DNA of 64,000 bases from assembly GCA_017858255.1 (NCBI GenBank), contig JAFMBV010000011.1:1-64000 (forward strand), read 5' to 3'. Under the pieces are notes generated by a model. It did not search any database, was not told the origin of the DNA, and saw nothing but the letters and a program-made list of their open reading frames with translations. This document shows, piece by piece, positions 9,073 through 19,664 of this stretch. The position numbers and the translations under genes were made by a program. This DNA comes from Bacteriovoracaceae bacterium. GTDB lineage: Bacteria > Bdellovibrionota > Bacteriovoracia > Bacteriovoracales > Bacteriovoracaceae. Positions within the stretch are counted from its first letter, which is position 1; every line of letters starts with the position of its first letter.

Positions 9073-9594
9073 ATGAAGAATGTACTACTTATGCCTGCTC
9101 TATTGTTGAGCACTAACATTTTGGCCGGAGATATCGATGATATGTTCGGTGGTGGAGAAGATGAATTTGAGTTTGAAAGATTTAGCGATAACCAAATCCT
9201 TCTTGCTATTGATGCAGACGCAGAAGTTGCCTGTAAAGCCGGTGTTTGTACTTTGCACTCAGTAAGCAACACTTACGGTGGTTGGGAAGTTTCTTTCAAC
9301 GTTGGTGAAGGATCAAATGGCAACTCTGGTGGAACAAATATTTATACTGGTGGTAGCACTGGTTCAAGTAGTGAGCCACGTGATTACTGGGGAGTTCAAG
9401 TTAAATACGGAAGAGGACAATGTACACAAAGAATCAATGTTCCTCGTTCAGTATATTATGCCGTTAATCGTTACATGTACGGTCTAATGACAGAAGAGGG
9501 TGGAACACGTCGTGGATTCACTCCTGCTGATGAAGCAATGATCATGTTTTACACAACCATTATGAGTAAGGCCTCTGGCTGTACAATGCAATAA
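9073..9594 (+). CDS. Secreted Gly-rich protein of unknown function
   Basis: The ATG at 9067 is in frame, but AGGAG at 9061-9065 is correctly spaced only for the ATG at 9073. The product of 173 residues has a signal peptide ending in NILA, then an acidic DDMFGGGEDEFEFERF segment. A Cys pair in a VACKAGVCTLHS hairpin, a Gly/Ser-rich linker and a C-terminal helical part with two more Cys follow. No family is recognised. Tight spacing to both neighbours puts it in the same operon, and the proteins may work together at the cell surface (inference). Confidence 0.75.
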   Translation: MKNVLLMPALLLSTNILAGDIDDMFGGGEDEFEFERFSDNQILLAIDADAEVACKAGVCTLHSVSNTYGGWEVSFNVGEGSNGNSGGTNIYTGGSTGSSSEPRDYWGVQVKYGRGQCTQRINVPRSVYYAVNRYMYGLMTEEGGTRRGFTPADEAMIMFYTTIMSKASGCTMQ

Positions 9595-9607
9595 TTGGGA
9601 GTTTGAT

Positions 9608-12358
9608 TTGAAGTACTTGGCGCCTATTATATTTACAATACTTTGCTCCTCTGTTTGGGGGAGCTTTGAGGCGCCTCGTTTTGAGCTTCAAAAACTCGAC
9701 TACTCTAATAGGGCCAAGTGTGCTCTAGAGAGTCAAAAGCCAGCTAAGTCAGCATTTCTTATGATTTCCAATGTTGATGCTGCCAAAGCTGTTTATCGTC
9801 TCGCTAAATTCAGGGGAGACGATGTTGAAGAGACTACAAAAATGGGGATCGATCGTTTTCGGTTCTCTGTTTTATCCCTTATGAATCTCATTCATAATAG
9901 ACTCGTTAGTCGTCAATTACCTTTACTACCTAGTGATATTACAAATACTGATGGTCATATACCTTCTCGTTATAAAGAGGTTATGGGCCAATGTCGCCAA
10001 GGTGAATATTGCGCGGCCCTAGATGAATATTTAAAAGATATATGGACCATTTCCAGTAAAGACTGGAATCCAGGTTCTAAATACCTAGAGTTTTTTAAGG
10101 TAGATAATTATCACTCTGAAGATAACTACCTCTCCGATAAAGATTATGAAAAAGAGGCAGATAAAGAACTTACGTGTGCTTACTTAAAGAAGTTCAGCCC
10201 TCTACAGGCCAATCTATTTGGGACTAAACCAAATAAGGTCGCCCTTGAAATGATAGCTGATGCTGTCGCTCAAAAAGACAGTAAATATGGTCATTGTGAA
10301 GATTTTGATGCACAGGAAAATCTTCAGGTTGCAGCTTATGAAATTAATCTTCCTGATCTAAAAGAAAAGAAATTATTTAGAAAAGAATCCTGGGTAAATA
10401 AAGGTTTTGATTACTGGCACAGCCTGCGCCTTTATTTAAGCTTTGCGTTTAGATTTGCTCCAGAAATGGAACAGATGGCCTATCCTTTTGCCCCTCTTTT
10501 TAGAGGTATCACTCTAGAAGAAAGTGTCATGCTTGTACCTAATGGGTGCAGATCATTATCTCCTGCAAAATGTGATGGAGACCGTTTGGCCCTTAACTCT
10601 ATTAGAGAGTTCGCGAAGGAAGACTTTAAAAAAGAAGCCCTCGAATTAGATATTCTTTCTGAAGTACCAAATGGTCCAGATGATGATCTTGTTAATGATA
10701 TGATTCCTTCTGTTAATGTGGATGAACTTGATCTTGGTGCTCACCGCACGGCCAGTGATTGGCTTGAGAGTTTCTCTGGAAACCTTTCTCAATCTCGCGC
10801 CCTCATGAAAAAAAGGCTTATTAAGGCAATCAACCTCTTTAATTTCGTAACAACGTCTATCCCAGTTGAAAGTCTACTGAAGCGCCTTGATCAACAATTT
10901 AAGGGTAAACTTCTTAGTGGAAAAAATAGTACGCTCTCTGTTGCAGAGAAAAACGACCTTTATTATCTGTGTAGTGAATTTAGTTTTGCTCAACATGAAA
11001 AATGGTCCTTTATTCGTAAGAATCTAGAAATCCTTTCAAAGTCTAAAGTTGTAGAAGGACTAACTTCTTCTATTTCAAATGTTAGCACTGAAGAGTCGTT
11101 TAAATACTTTGTTACCCTAGGAGACGCTGTCAATAGTGCCTGCTACTCATTAAAACAACACGATATTTGGGACGAAGATTTTAGCCTAGATAAAGAAGGC
11201 TTTCTTCCTTGGTACACGACCAAAATTTATGAAGGTAAAGTTAAATCCAAATATAATGACAGGCTTAGTGAATACTTATCAAATAATAAACCACTTTTGG
11301 CCTTCCCTCAGTATCAGGCGACAAAGTCTATCGACGATGTCATCTGTGCCAATGCTAGTGATTGTGCAAGAAAGACTATTGAGGCCACCTTGTCGCTTTA
11401 TTCAGCAACACAATACGCTTCGACCTTTTGGTCACTAGAGCAAAAAGTTAAGTCTCCAGATCTTTTTAATCCCTATGCCGAAAGAACTTCGTGTAAAGTC
11501 TATGACCCATGGTTTAAGACGCGTTCGACTCTATTTAGCTTTTTATGGGATATGGGACAGACTGCCGCCAGTGCCTTCGTTCCTGGGATGATTTATACTT
11601 CTGCGGAACTTCAGCCAAAAATGGTTACTAGCTTTAATGAGTTGGTTAAAGACGGCAAGATTGAATACGACACTCGTTATCAGAAAGAAAAAATTCTTAC
11701 GGCGATTACAGCAGATTTTGGTCCTCTAACCGGTGTACCTTGCGCTGTTTCTCTTAATCGGAACCCTAACAATCCTTTTAGCGTTATGCGTTTTACAGGG
11801 ATAAGTGTTGGGGCCTGTAATAGTGATACTGATCATAACCTCAACGTATATTCTGCAAGTGACATTGATGCCAACAGAGAGTCAGGTCATAGCGAATGCT
11901 TAAGCTGTCGCTTAAACTTTGAAAGCATGTCAGGTGTTGTGGCCTATGCAACTCAAAATGTTGGACCAGTGTTTTTCTTGGTCCGTGGTCTCTACAATCT
12001 CTATAAGTCTTTAAAAGACCCTTATAATATTCCTCGTTCATGGGAAGTTCACCCCTATGATGCCTATGAAACTAAGGCACTCTACGGTGAAATCCCTAAG
12101 TCTTGTGTCAAGAACCTAAGAAAAGGGAAGAGCTGTTTAGATGCTTGTGCCGAGAAAGTAAGTAATCGCCTTAGCGAAGTAATGGGTGGCCACATAGAAA
12201 AGTTTGATCTCTCTAGTCGTGGAACAGGTAGCGTTAAGCACAGTCTTTGTGCGGAACCTATCAAAACTGTAACTTACGAGAATTCAAATGGTAACACTAC
12301 AAGCTGCAGGTTAAAGAAAATTGAAGTACCAAGTAGCTGTAAGGGGATGTTGAAATGA
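9608..12358 (+). CDS. Large secreted Cys-rich protein of unknown function (916 aa)
   Basis: Starts at a TTG with TGGGAG seven bases upstream; the signal peptide ends near SSVWG. The mature protein is mostly helical in appearance and has about two dozen cysteines, including an HSECLSCRLNF motif and a C-terminal cluster (SCVKNLRKGKSCLDACAEK). There is a hydrophobic segment near VGPVFFLVRGLYNLY in the last fifth. I recognise no enzymatic domain. Its stop overlaps the start of the next gene (ATGA), indicating translational coupling. Confidence 0.75.
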   Translation: MKYLAPIIFTILCSSVWGSFEAPRFELQKLDYSNRAKCALESQKPAKSAFLMISNVDAAKAVYRLAKFRGDDVEETTKMGIDRFRFSVLSLMNLIHNRLVSRQLPLLPSDITNTDGHIPSRYKEVMGQCRQGEYCAALDEYLKDIWTISSKDWNPGSKYLEFFKVDNYHSEDNYLSDKDYEKEADKELTCAYLKKFSPLQANLFGTKPNKVALEMIADAVAQKDSKYGHCEDFDAQENLQVAAYEINLPDLKEKKLFRKESWVNKGFDYWHSLRLYLSFAFRFAPEMEQMAYPFAPLFRGITLEESVMLVPNGCRSLSPAKCDGDRLALNSIREFAKEDFKKEALELDILSEVPNGPDDDLVNDMIPSVNVDELDLGAHRTASDWLESFSGNLSQSRALMKKRLIKAINLFNFVTTSIPVESLLKRLDQQFKGKLLSGKNSTLSVAEKNDLYYLCSEFSFAQHEKWSFIRKNLEILSKSKVVEGLTSSISNVSTEESFKYFVTLGDAVNSACYSLKQHDIWDEDFSLDKEGFLPWYTTKIYEGKVKSKYNDRLSEYLSNNKPLLAFPQYQATKSIDDVICANASDCARKTIEATLSLYSATQYASTFWSLEQKVKSPDLFNPYAERTSCKVYDPWFKTRSTLFSFLWDMGQTAASAFVPGMIYTSAELQPKMVTSFNELVKDGKIEYDTRYQKEKILTAITADFGPLTGVPCAVSLNRNPNNPFSVMRFTGISVGACNSDTDHNLNVYSASDIDANRESGHSECLSCRLNFESMSGVVAYATQNVGPVFFLVRGLYNLYKSLKDPYNIPRSWEVHPYDAYETKALYGEIPKSCVKNLRKGKSCLDACAEKVSNRLSEVMGGHIEKFDLSSRGTGSVKHSLCAEPIKTVTYENSNGNTTSCRLKKIEVPSSCKGMLK

Positions 12359-12879
12359 GACTATTAATACTTCTCTTTTTTGTAAGTATGCCTTCCTTTG
12401 CTCTTCAGCTAGAAACTGTATGGACAGAACGTGCTGAGAAAAACCTTTCACTCACTTGTGAGGGTGAAGAGACTTGTGTCCGTTACTGTCAGGAAAAAGA
12501 GAGTTGCACTGTTGTTGAAAAGGTTTGTAAGAACTGTGTGGGTACTTCTTTGGCAATGACATTTGCTTTTAACGAAATGGGGCGATCATTAGTTGCTTCT
12601 GAAAAATTAGATGATTATGCACTCTTCGATCTGTTAGAGAAAAACTCATTTGTTAGTTTAACTTCAAGATCAGTTTATAATCTTGTTGAGCGGTTTGATT
12701 CTTCAAGCCTTAAAACTAAATTTAGAAGTCTTTGTGAAGACGGTACTCGCTATCCGGTTGTGTTCTTTGGCAAAACGGCCTCTGGAGAAATGGGGCGAGT
12801 CCAAGCTGTTTGGTGTGAGTCAGGCTTCTATGAAATGCTTCAACTTGATCAGTTACCTACTGATGGAGAGTTATTCTAA
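12355..12879 (+). CDS. Small secreted Cys-rich protein, last gene of the operon
   Basis: 174 residues with a signal peptide (MRLLILLFFVSMPSFA). A dense cysteine block (CEGEETCVRYCQEKESCTVV then CKNC) directly follows and suggests a disulfide-rich head; two further Cys lie near the C-terminus. It overlaps the preceding gene by 4 bases and has a good AAGGGG site inside that gene's end. Exported; function unknown. Confidence 0.75.
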   Translation: MRLLILLFFVSMPSFALQLETVWTERAEKNLSLTCEGEETCVRYCQEKESCTVVEKVCKNCVGTSLAMTFAFNEMGRSLVASEKLDDYALFDLLEKNSFVSLTSRSVYNLVERFDSSSLKTKFRSLCEDGTRYPVVFFGKTASGEMGRVQAVWCESGFYEMLQLDQLPTDGELF

Positions 12880-12883
12880 AATA

Positions 12884-13345
12884 TTATTTACCTGAAAATT
12901 TGGATAAAAAGTCACCGAACTTATCAAGAAGTTTAAAGATAGCACCACGTTTTCTTTTATAAAACTCCAATAGATTGTAAATAAGGATCATATAAAGAAG
13001 TAGTGCTGTAAGCATTAAGAGACTCATTAGAGTTTGATCACTAGATTGCTCCTCAAATTCTTCCGGCCTAAAAGAGATTTCTCTCATACATTGTTCACGA
13101 CTTTTATTGTCTTTTTCTATTAAGTAACATTCATTCTTGTAATGTGAATAGATCGTCTCTTGGCAGGACCTGCGTAGCCAATCAAGTTTTACTTCCTGAC
13201 AGCCTTTGAAGTCATAAGTTCTTGTTGCCTTATGCATGGATATATTAGAGTCACGAGTGATTGATGACACGGTTAAAAATGTTGGTAAACTTGCAATGAC
13301 AAGAAGAGGAATCATTCTCCAAAGAGTTATTTTTATTTTATTCAC
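12884..13345 (-). CDS. Small inner-membrane protein with two transmembrane segments
   Basis: 153 residues from a GTG. One hydrophobic segment lies near residues 10-27, then a loop of about 80 residues with four cysteines (CQEVKL, SCQE, NECY, CMRE), then a second segment (LLMLTALLLYMILIYNLL) and a basic tail. The layout predicts an extracytoplasmic disulfide-containing loop between two helices. It is convergent with the secreted-protein operon, 4 bases apart. Function unknown. Confidence 0.65.
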   Translation of the reverse strand: MNKIKITLWRMIPLLVIASLPTFLTVSSITRDSNISMHKATRTYDFKGCQEVKLDWLRRSCQETIYSHYKNECYLIEKDNKSREQCMREISFRPEEFEEQSSDQTLMSLLMLTALLLYMILIYNLLEFYKRKRGAIFKLLDKFGDFLSKFSGK

Positions 13346-13428
13346 TTATTAACCAGGGGAAAAACTCAATTAATATTTTTTTTACCATTGTAACCTATTA
13401 TTCTTCTATAATTACGGTGGAGGATTTT

Positions 13429-14130
13429 ATGTCGAAATTAACCTTAGAGAGAATTGTTAATCATACAGATACTTTTTGGGGGAGGTTCTTTAATTGGACT
13501 GTCCAGACCTTAATTATGTCTTCTATAATCTGCCTTTCATTAGAAACGATTCCCGAACTGCAAGAGCATAAAAAATTGTTTGTAGTTTTAGAGAAGTCTT
13601 TGGCTGTGATGTTTATTCTTGAATATTTTTTAAGAATCTATGTTGATAACGAACGTCTTAAATTTATCTTTAGCTTTTATGGGCTTGTTGATTTGGTCTC
13701 GATTCTTCCCAGTATTGCTACCTTTGGGATTTTAGACTTGCGCTTTCTCAGGGCGTTTCGATTTTTACGGGCCATACGGATTTTTAAATTAGCTAGATAT
13801 TCTGTTGCCATGGATCGTTTAAAGAGTGCAGTTTTAGAAGTAAAGAATGAAATGATTGTTTTCTTTGTACTTACATTGATTGTTCTATATATTGCAGCCG
13901 CAGGAATTTACTTTTTTGAAAATGCAGCTCAGCCAGAGCAATTTAAATCTATTTTTCACTCCTTGTGGTGGGCTGTCGCTACGCTTACAACTGTTGGGTA
14001 TGGAGATGTCTATCCAGTTACTGTTGGCGGAAGAATTTTTACCTTTCTTATCCTCATCGCAGGTATTGGTGTCTTTTCTGTTCCTTCGGCCTTACTTGCT
14101 AGTGCCTTTTCAAAAAAGATAAATGATTAA
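13429..14130 (+). CDS. Voltage-gated-type potassium channel
   Basis: The in-frame GTG at 13417 is rejected because it overlaps the GGAGG site serving the ATG at 13429. The 233-residue protein has six transmembrane segments in Kv order: an S4 with regularly spaced arginines (RFLRAFRFLRAIRIFKLAR), then a pore loop with the TVGYGD selectivity filter, then S6. It resembles KvAP-type bacterial channels and lacks an RCK domain. It should conduct K+ across the inner membrane in response to voltage; the presence of the S4 charges supports voltage sensing. Confidence 0.92.
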   Translation: MSKLTLERIVNHTDTFWGRFFNWTVQTLIMSSIICLSLETIPELQEHKKLFVVLEKSLAVMFILEYFLRIYVDNERLKFIFSFYGLVDLVSILPSIATFGILDLRFLRAFRFLRAIRIFKLARYSVAMDRLKSAVLEVKNEMIVFFVLTLIVLYIAAAGIYFFENAAQPEQFKSIFHSLWWAVATLTTVGYGDVYPVTVGGRIFTFLILIAGIGVFSVPSALLASAFSKKIND

Positions 14131-14131
14131 C

Positions 14132-14152
14132 TTAGGCAAGTACCTAATTTTT
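14132..14152 (+). terminator. Short rho-independent terminator candidate after the K+ channel
   Basis: TTAGG / CCTAA arms with a 6-base loop, followed directly by TTTTT. Two bases after the channel stop codon. The stem is short, so it is weak. Confidence 0.4.
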
Positions 14153-14242
14153 CGTTACTTATAGCAAATTAAGTTTAGGATAGAGGCCCTGTGTCGTTTT
14201 AATTAGTTTAAAGAAGCATCTCGCTCTTGGTAGAATTTAAGA

Positions 14243-16003
14243 ATGTATACACTTCGTCCATACCAACAACAAGCTGTTGATAATACAGTGGCCTTCTTTA
14301 AGAAAACTCGCGACCCCGCCGTGGTTGTCTTGCCGACTGGTGCCGGGAAAAGTTTAGTGATTGCTGAACTTGCCCGTATTGCTAAGGGCAGGGTTTTGGT
14401 TTTGGCCCACGTTAAAGAACTTGTAGAACAGAATCATGGCAAGTACGTAGCTTACGAATTAGAGGCCGGTATTTATTCCGCCGGTCTAAACAAAAAAGAA
14501 ACCACTCAGAAAGTTATTTTTGGCTCCATTCAATCAGTGGCCCGTGCGCCTGACTCTTTTTTTAAAGACTTTTCTCTACTTATTATTGATGAATGCCATC
14601 GTGTTAATAGTGATAATGATACCCAGTACGGGGATGTCATTCGTAAGTTGCAAGAAAAGAATGAAGGTCTCTGCATTCTTGGTCTTACGGCCACTCCCTA
14701 TCGCCTTGGCATGGGATGGATTTATGAGTATTCAAGTCGAGGTGTCTTACAAACACAAGAGGAGCGTTTCTTTAAGCAATGTGTTTTTGAACTTCCTCTT
14801 GAATATATGATTAATCATAAGTTTCTGACCAAGCCTATAAAAATAGATATTCCGGTCACATCGTATGACTTTTCCGAATTAACAGAAAAAGGCCGCATGT
14901 ACACCACGGCCGAAGTTGAAGAGTTACTAAAGACCCAAAAACGACTGACGCCCCTGATTATAAAGAATATTATTGATATTACTGAGCAGTACCAGCGTAA
15001 AGGTGTCATGATTTTTAGCTCAACTGTGAAGCACGCTAGAGAAATCTTAGAGTGCCTACCTGAAAGTGAAGCTGAAATAATTTTAGGAAATACCGAAAAT
15101 CATGTTCGCGATGATCTTATTCAACGCTTTAAGAGAAGGGAATTTAAGTACCTAGTGAATGTTTCAGTTTTAACTACTGGGTTCGACGCTCCTCATGTTG
15201 ATGTCATCGCCATTCTTAGACCGACCGATTCTGTGAGTCTCTATCAGCAAATTATAGGGCGTGGTCTCCGGCTAGATAAGGGCAAGACCGATTGTTTTAT
15301 TCTTGATTATACAGGAATGGGCCACGATATTTACGCCCCAGAGGTTGGAGAGAAGAAGCCATCCACAGAAAGTGAGGCCGTCCAAGTTCCTTGTCCAAAA
15401 TGTGGCTTTGATAATGATTTTTGGGGCATTACAGATGACGAAGGAAATCTTGTCGAGCATTACGGTAGAAAATGTAAGGGTGCAGTTCAAGATTATCAAA
15501 CACTAGAGATCGTTCCTTGTGGCTTTAGGTTTCGATTTAAACTATGTCCAAGCTGTGGCGTAGAAAATGATATTACGGCAAGGGATTGTGAAAACTGTAA
15601 TGCTGTTTTAGTTGATGCAGACTCTAAGCTAAAACAAGCAAAGCTTTCCAAAAATATGCACGTTCTTAGTCCTGATTCTGTTGACCTTGAAGAAAAGGTT
15701 GATCGTAATGGTAATAAGTACCTTGATGTTCGCTATTATGATTATGACGCCAAGTATTTTAAAGAAATTCATTATCTTAATAATGATACTAGTTTAAAAA
15801 AGTTTAATATAAACTTTCTAAGGTCCCATCTTAAGAGGCCAGAGTTCGCTACTCAAATCAAAACAGTAGAGGATGTGCTCGACAATAGTCATTTTCTTAG
15901 AAAACCACGTTTTATTATCGCCCGAAAGCAAGATAAGTACTGGAAAATAACTGAGAAAATCTTCTCAGAAGAGCTAAGTAATCGAATTAGAGAAGATTAC
16001 TAA
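14243..16003 (+). CDS. radD: RadD-type superfamily 2 helicase
   Basis: 586 residues, the length of E. coli RadD (YejH). Visible motifs: RPYQQQAV (Q-like), LPTGAGKS (Walker A), LIIDECHR (DECH box), LGLTATP (motif III), [11 protein letters not shown] (motif V) and QIIGRGLR (motif VI). The C-terminal part has zinc-ribbon cysteine pairs (CPKCG, CPSCG, CENC), as in RadD. RadD is a DNA-dependent ATPase that assists RecA-linked repair of double-strand breaks and stalled forks. The gene stands alone between the channel gene and a secreted protein gene. Confidence 0.9.
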   Translation: MYTLRPYQQQAVDNTVAFFKKTRDPAVVVLPTGAGKSLVIAELARIAKGRVLVLAHVKELVEQNHGKYVAYELEAGIYSAGLNKKETTQKVIFGSIQSVARAPDSFFKDFSLLIIDECHRVNSDNDTQYGDVIRKLQEKNEGLCILGLTATPYRLGMGWIYEYSSRGVLQTQEERFFKQCVFELPLEYMINHKFLTKPIKIDIPVTSYDFSELTEKGRMYTTAEVEELLKTQKRLTPLIIKNIIDITEQYQRKGVMIFSSTVKHAREILECLPESEAEIILGNTENHVRDDLIQRFKRREFKYLVNVSVLTTGFDAPHVDVIAILRPTDSVSLYQQIIGRGLRLDKGKTDCFILDYTGMGHDIYAPEVGEKKPSTESEAVQVPCPKCGFDNDFWGITDDEGNLVEHYGRKCKGAVQDYQTLEIVPCGFRFRFKLCPSCGVENDITARDCENCNAVLVDADSKLKQAKLSKNMHVLSPDSVDLEEKVDRNGNKYLDVRYYDYDAKYFKEIHYLNNDTSLKKFNINFLRSHLKRPEFATQIKTVEDVLDNSHFLRKPRFIIARKQDKYWKITEKIFSEELSNRIREDY

Positions 16004-16074
16004 ATATTATTAAAGAAAACCTATATTTTTTGCACGATTTAACCTAGATAGTGAAATTTTAGTTAATCTTTTTC

Positions 16075-16776
16075 ATGCACAAATTAGGACTTCTCCTTCT
16101 TCTTTTCATTCAGCTCTCCTATGCTCAGGGATCATTTCCTGAAAACTTAGCAGGTAAGACTTTTCAGTACTTAGGACCTAACTGTTTCGGGGTGGCCATG
16201 CTCGCCAATGGCGCTTTAAGTTCAATTAGAGGTGTTGATCTTCTAGAGTTTGAATCCTTTATTAAGTTAAATTGTAAAAGTGTACGGCGGCCAAAAAGAG
16301 GGGATATTGGTACCTTTCATAACGGCCAGAGCTTTATCCATGCTTTCTATTACTTAGGCAATGATTTGGTTCTTGAGAAGACCGGTGTTGATTATATGGG
16401 TAAGACACCTATCCACTTAAGGGATATCGGCCACACTATCTATAGCTTTGAGGCCAGTCAGGAGTGCCGTCGTTATGGTGGGGGATCAAGGTCCTGTTAT
16501 AATGACCTTGAGTATTTTCGCTGTCAACCGACTTCGCCAATTTCTAGATCGAGAACTTTGATTAGCTTAGAAAATGAAATCACAAAGTCCTTTTCAGAGT
16601 ATTTAAATATAGGTCATTCACCCAAGTCATTACAGCAATTAGGTGAATTAATTCATCAATACTTCAGCCTTATTGAAGAATTAAGTGATGATGATTCAAT
16701 GTCAAGGGATCATTTGGAAGCACTAAAGGCAAGGCTACTAAGTTTTGAAAAGCAGCTTTTATTTATTAAAAACTAA
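16075..16776 (+). CDS. Secreted NlpC/P60-like protein (putative cell-wall peptidase or amidase)
   Basis: 233 residues with a signal peptide ending in SYAQG. The pattern [10 protein letters not shown] (Cys37) followed by [11 protein letters not shown] and [10 protein letters not shown] (His89) reproduces the NlpC/P60 order: nucleophile Cys at a helix start, PGD-type turn, then catalytic His on a strand followed by YLG. The rest is a helical C-terminal extension that may bind a partner. Expected to act on peptidoglycan peptides in the periplasm, but the match is by motif only. Its stop codon overlaps that of the convergent kinase gene. Confidence 0.6.
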   Translation: MHKLGLLLLLFIQLSYAQGSFPENLAGKTFQYLGPNCFGVAMLANGALSSIRGVDLLEFESFIKLNCKSVRRPKRGDIGTFHNGQSFIHAFYYLGNDLVLEKTGVDYMGKTPIHLRDIGHTIYSFEASQECRRYGGGSRSCYNDLEYFRCQPTSPISRSRTLISLENEITKSFSEYLNIGHSPKSLQQLGELIHQYFSLIEELSDDDSMSRDHLEALKARLLSFEKQLLFIKN

Positions 16777-18869
16777 CTGGCCGTTTTCTTTTGCTGCTCT
16801 TTATTTGTAAATTTAGCGAATGTTTCAGCTAGTTTTCTTCGACTTAAGGGTTTAGATAAAAAGCCAATCATTCCTGCTTCTCTACATTGCCTTTGATCTT
16901 CTTCAAGTGCATTTGCAGTAAGGGCGATGATTGTTGGAGATTGGTCTCCATAAGTCTCGATGATTTCTTTTGTCGCAGTAACACCATCTTTCTTAGGCAT
17001 CTGCATATCCATTAAAATAATTGTGTATCTTTTGTTGGCGACCATCTGAATAGCAACTTCTCCGTCACAGGCAATATCAGGATTAAAGCCCAGTCTATTA
17101 AGCATCTTTGTCGCGACTTTTTGATTGATAGGGTTATCTTCAACAAGCAATATCTCGTTTGGGTATAATAGAGCAAACTCTTCATTATAATTTAGGTCAA
17201 AAACTTCCGTACTCGTTATTTGATCTGAAATTTCTAGTGGAAGTGTAACAATGAATTTGGTGCCTACACCCTCTTCACTTTCTAAGCTAATTTCACCTTT
17301 CAATAGTTCAGATAAGGAATGACAAATGGATAGGCCAAGGCCGGTGCCGCCATACTTTCGAGTGATCGTCATATCTGCTTGAGAGAAAGAGTGAAAAAGT
17401 TTGTTTTGATTTTCTTTTGCTATACCAACGCCATTATCTTCAACCGTAAACGTGAGCATTTCACGACCATCCCCAAAGGGTCTAGAATCAACAGTGATGA
17501 TGATTTTTCCATTTTCTCCACTGAATTTTATAGCATTTGATAAGAGGCTACTTAATATTTGCTTGATTCGAGTTGGATCAGAATTATAACTCTTTAATAC
17601 ATTTGTTGAGTAATCCCTTTTTACCTGAATATTCTTTTCTTTCGCCGACATTCTAAAGAGAGATACGACATCGTCAACTAAAAGCCTTGGCTCAATGGGT
17701 ACCACCTCAATTTTTACTTGTCCTGCTTCTAGCTTCGAATAGTTAAGCACATCATCAAGGATGGTAAGAAGACTTTCTCCACAGGATTCAACAGTTTGAA
17801 TGTAATCTTTTTGTTCACTAGAGAGTGAAGTATCTCTTAAAAGGGAAATCATGCCTATTACGCCATTAAGTGGAGTCCTGATCTCGTGCGACATATTTGC
17901 CAGAAAAAGCGATTTAGTCTCAGCATAATTTTCAGCATCATTTTTGGCTTTTATGAGTAGGTTTCTAATCTCAATTTCTTTGTCATTATCCCAGCAAAGT
18001 CCAACAACTTTCTTTTGATTGATTGTTTCATCAAAATAGGAATCTGATCTGATTTTAATGTTTTTCTGGAAGGGCTTATTTGGATTTACTTTTAACTCGG
18101 CCTCAAAACCTTCTCCTTGATTTAATACTTCTGTAAACTTCTGATGAAAAGTATCTATATGTTCTTTTAACAATAGCTTGATAAAATCATCGTATTTGAG
18201 TGTATTTTCTTCAATATTAAGTAACTTCATCATTTCGTTATCAATATTGAATATGTCTTTATGTGTATTGTAGGTCCAAATTCCAATACCCGTTTCTTCT
18301 AACATCATTTTCTGTTCTGATGTCTTTTCCTTGAGTTCACTGGATTGCTTTTTTAAATTATAATAGACTTTATTCATCTCCAATATATTCATTATGAGTC
18401 CCACAAAATAGAGAAACATAAAACCACTAATGACTTTAAGGTCTACTGGGGCAAATAAAATAGTGTTGGTAAGAACGGGCAGGGTTACGAGAGTGATGTA
18501 AATAATCCCAATTAATTTCTTCTCTGCATATAAGCTGATAATTCCAGAGGACATGGCACAGACAAAAATAAAGGCCATCATTTGAAGAATATAGTCCCCA
18601 GTGTTTACCAAGTAGATTGGTATTAAACCCTGACCTAGGCCAATAAGAGTTCTTAAAATAAACTCATGAAAGGGGTCTTCTTGATAAGGAGATTTTAAAT
18701 CTTTTTTGGCGAAAAAAAGTCTCATTAAGTTAAGAGGAATGAGAACAATGGGGAAATAGATAAAGTGAAAGTGATTTTTGAAGTAGATTACATAAAGGGA
18801 TAGCAATGAAATGACTGCAATCATGATGATTACAGATTTTTTGAATTTGATGTAAAAGCTATTGTCCAT
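16773..18869 (-). CDS. Hybrid sensor histidine kinase with receiver domain
   Basis: 698 residues. Residues 1-170 form about six transmembrane helices; a PAS-like segment (about 185-300) follows. HisKA has [11 protein letters not shown] with phosphoacceptor His328. The HATPase domain has the N box around Asn445, then DNGVGIA and GGTGLGLSI. The C-terminal receiver has acidic EDN at 577-579 and phosphoacceptor Asp621 ([10 protein letters not shown]). No output domain is fused, so phosphate is presumably passed on to a separate Hpt or regulator, none of which is adjacent. The signal is unknown. Confidence 0.92.
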   Translation of the reverse strand: MDNSFYIKFKKSVIIMIAVISLLSLYVIYFKNHFHFIYFPIVLIPLNLMRLFFAKKDLKSPYQEDPFHEFILRTLIGLGQGLIPIYLVNTGDYILQMMAFIFVCAMSSGIISLYAEKKLIGIIYITLVTLPVLTNTILFAPVDLKVISGFMFLYFVGLIMNILEMNKVYYNLKKQSSELKEKTSEQKMMLEETGIGIWTYNTHKDIFNIDNEMMKLLNIEENTLKYDDFIKLLLKEHIDTFHQKFTEVLNQGEGFEAELKVNPNKPFQKNIKIRSDSYFDETINQKKVVGLCWDNDKEIEIRNLLIKAKNDAENYAETKSLFLANMSHEIRTPLNGVIGMISLLRDTSLSSEQKDYIQTVESCGESLLTILDDVLNYSKLEAGQVKIEVVPIEPRLLVDDVVSLFRMSAKEKNIQVKRDYSTNVLKSYNSDPTRIKQILSSLLSNAIKFSGENGKIIITVDSRPFGDGREMLTFTVEDNGVGIAKENQNKLFHSFSQADMTITRKYGGTGLGLSICHSLSELLKGEISLESEEGVGTKFIVTLPLEISDQITSTEVFDLNYNEEFALLYPNEILLVEDNPINQKVATKMLNRLGFNPDIACDGEVAIQMVANKRYTIILMDMQMPKKDGVTATKEIIETYGDQSPTIIALTANALEEDQRQCREAGMIGFLSKPLSRRKLAETFAKFTNKEQQKKTAS

Positions 18870-18942
18870 ACACTTTAAGTATCGACAATTTTGAATAGAA
18901 TTATGAGTATTTTTCTTTAGTCAGCTACTTTGGTCGGGAATT

Positions 18943-18971
18943 AGAAGAAGCCCACTAAATGGGCTTCTTCT
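18943..18971. terminator. Perfect 12-bp stem terminator
   Basis: Arms AGAAGAAGCCCA and TGGGCTTCTTCT with loop CTAAA, placed just past the stop of the minus-strand gene 18975-19439 and about 75 bp upstream of the kinase start. It should end that gene's transcript and shield the kinase from read-through. Confidence 0.75.
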
Positions 18972-18974
18972 GGC

Positions 18975-19439
18975 TTAATTGCAACCGACTGCTGGCAGAA
19001 GTTTTCCCAGAAGTGATGTTTCTAAGACTGTTCCTTGTTCGAAGTCAATTATGAGTTTTTCTTGATAATTACGCTGACATTTTCCAAAGACAATTCTTGG
19101 GAATTTCGCCGTTCTTTTTACAATCGTTATTGTCGCCTCAGCGTGGCCAAAGCTCATATGTGAGTCTTTAATTAACTTGTCCAGAATTGCTAAGTCACAA
19201 CCACTTGTTGAAGCGACTTCATTATCAAAGAGAATATTTGAATTTCTATGATGAAGACCAAGTTTTTCTAATATCGTAATGGTTCGGTCTTCCTTTGGAA
19301 GATCCTGTCCGACAACAATCTTACAGCTGATACCGTACAAGTTTATATGCTCAACAAAATCAATTCTCTTTTCATTGAATTCAATTTGGGCAAAAACTTG
19401 GGTTGATAGTAAAATAAGTCCTAATATTATTTTCTTCAT
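18975..19439 (-). CDS. Small secreted hypothetical protein (154 aa)
   Basis: ATG with GGAGAG upstream; signal peptide MKKIILGLILLSTQVFA. The mature part of about 137 residues has four cysteines (SCKIVV, SGCD, KCQR and the C-terminal VGCN), probably two disulfides, and alternates strands and short helices. Not recognised. It has its own terminator (18943-18971) and so is probably a single-gene transcript. Confidence 0.7.
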   Translation of the reverse strand: MKKIILGLILLSTQVFAQIEFNEKRIDFVEHINLYGISCKIVVGQDLPKEDRTITILEKLGLHHRNSNILFDNEVASTSGCDLAILDKLIKDSHMSFGHAEATITIVKRTAKFPRIVFGKCQRNYQEKLIIDFEQGTVLETSLLGKLLPAVGCN

Positions 19440-19664
19440 ATGCTCTCCATTTCTTTCCGGTTATGCAGACTTTTATCTGGCAAAAGGAAAATAACGAAAA
19501 AGAGGAGATAAATAAAATAAGACTTTGGCTTGTGTGTGATAAGAGATACTTATGATTATTTTAAAATTCCTCCTCCTTCAGAGCTATTGCAGTGTCTACC
19601 ATCTTGATAGGTTATTTAATTTTTATCTTTGAGATTATCGTGTAGATTTGGACATGGAGGCTTT

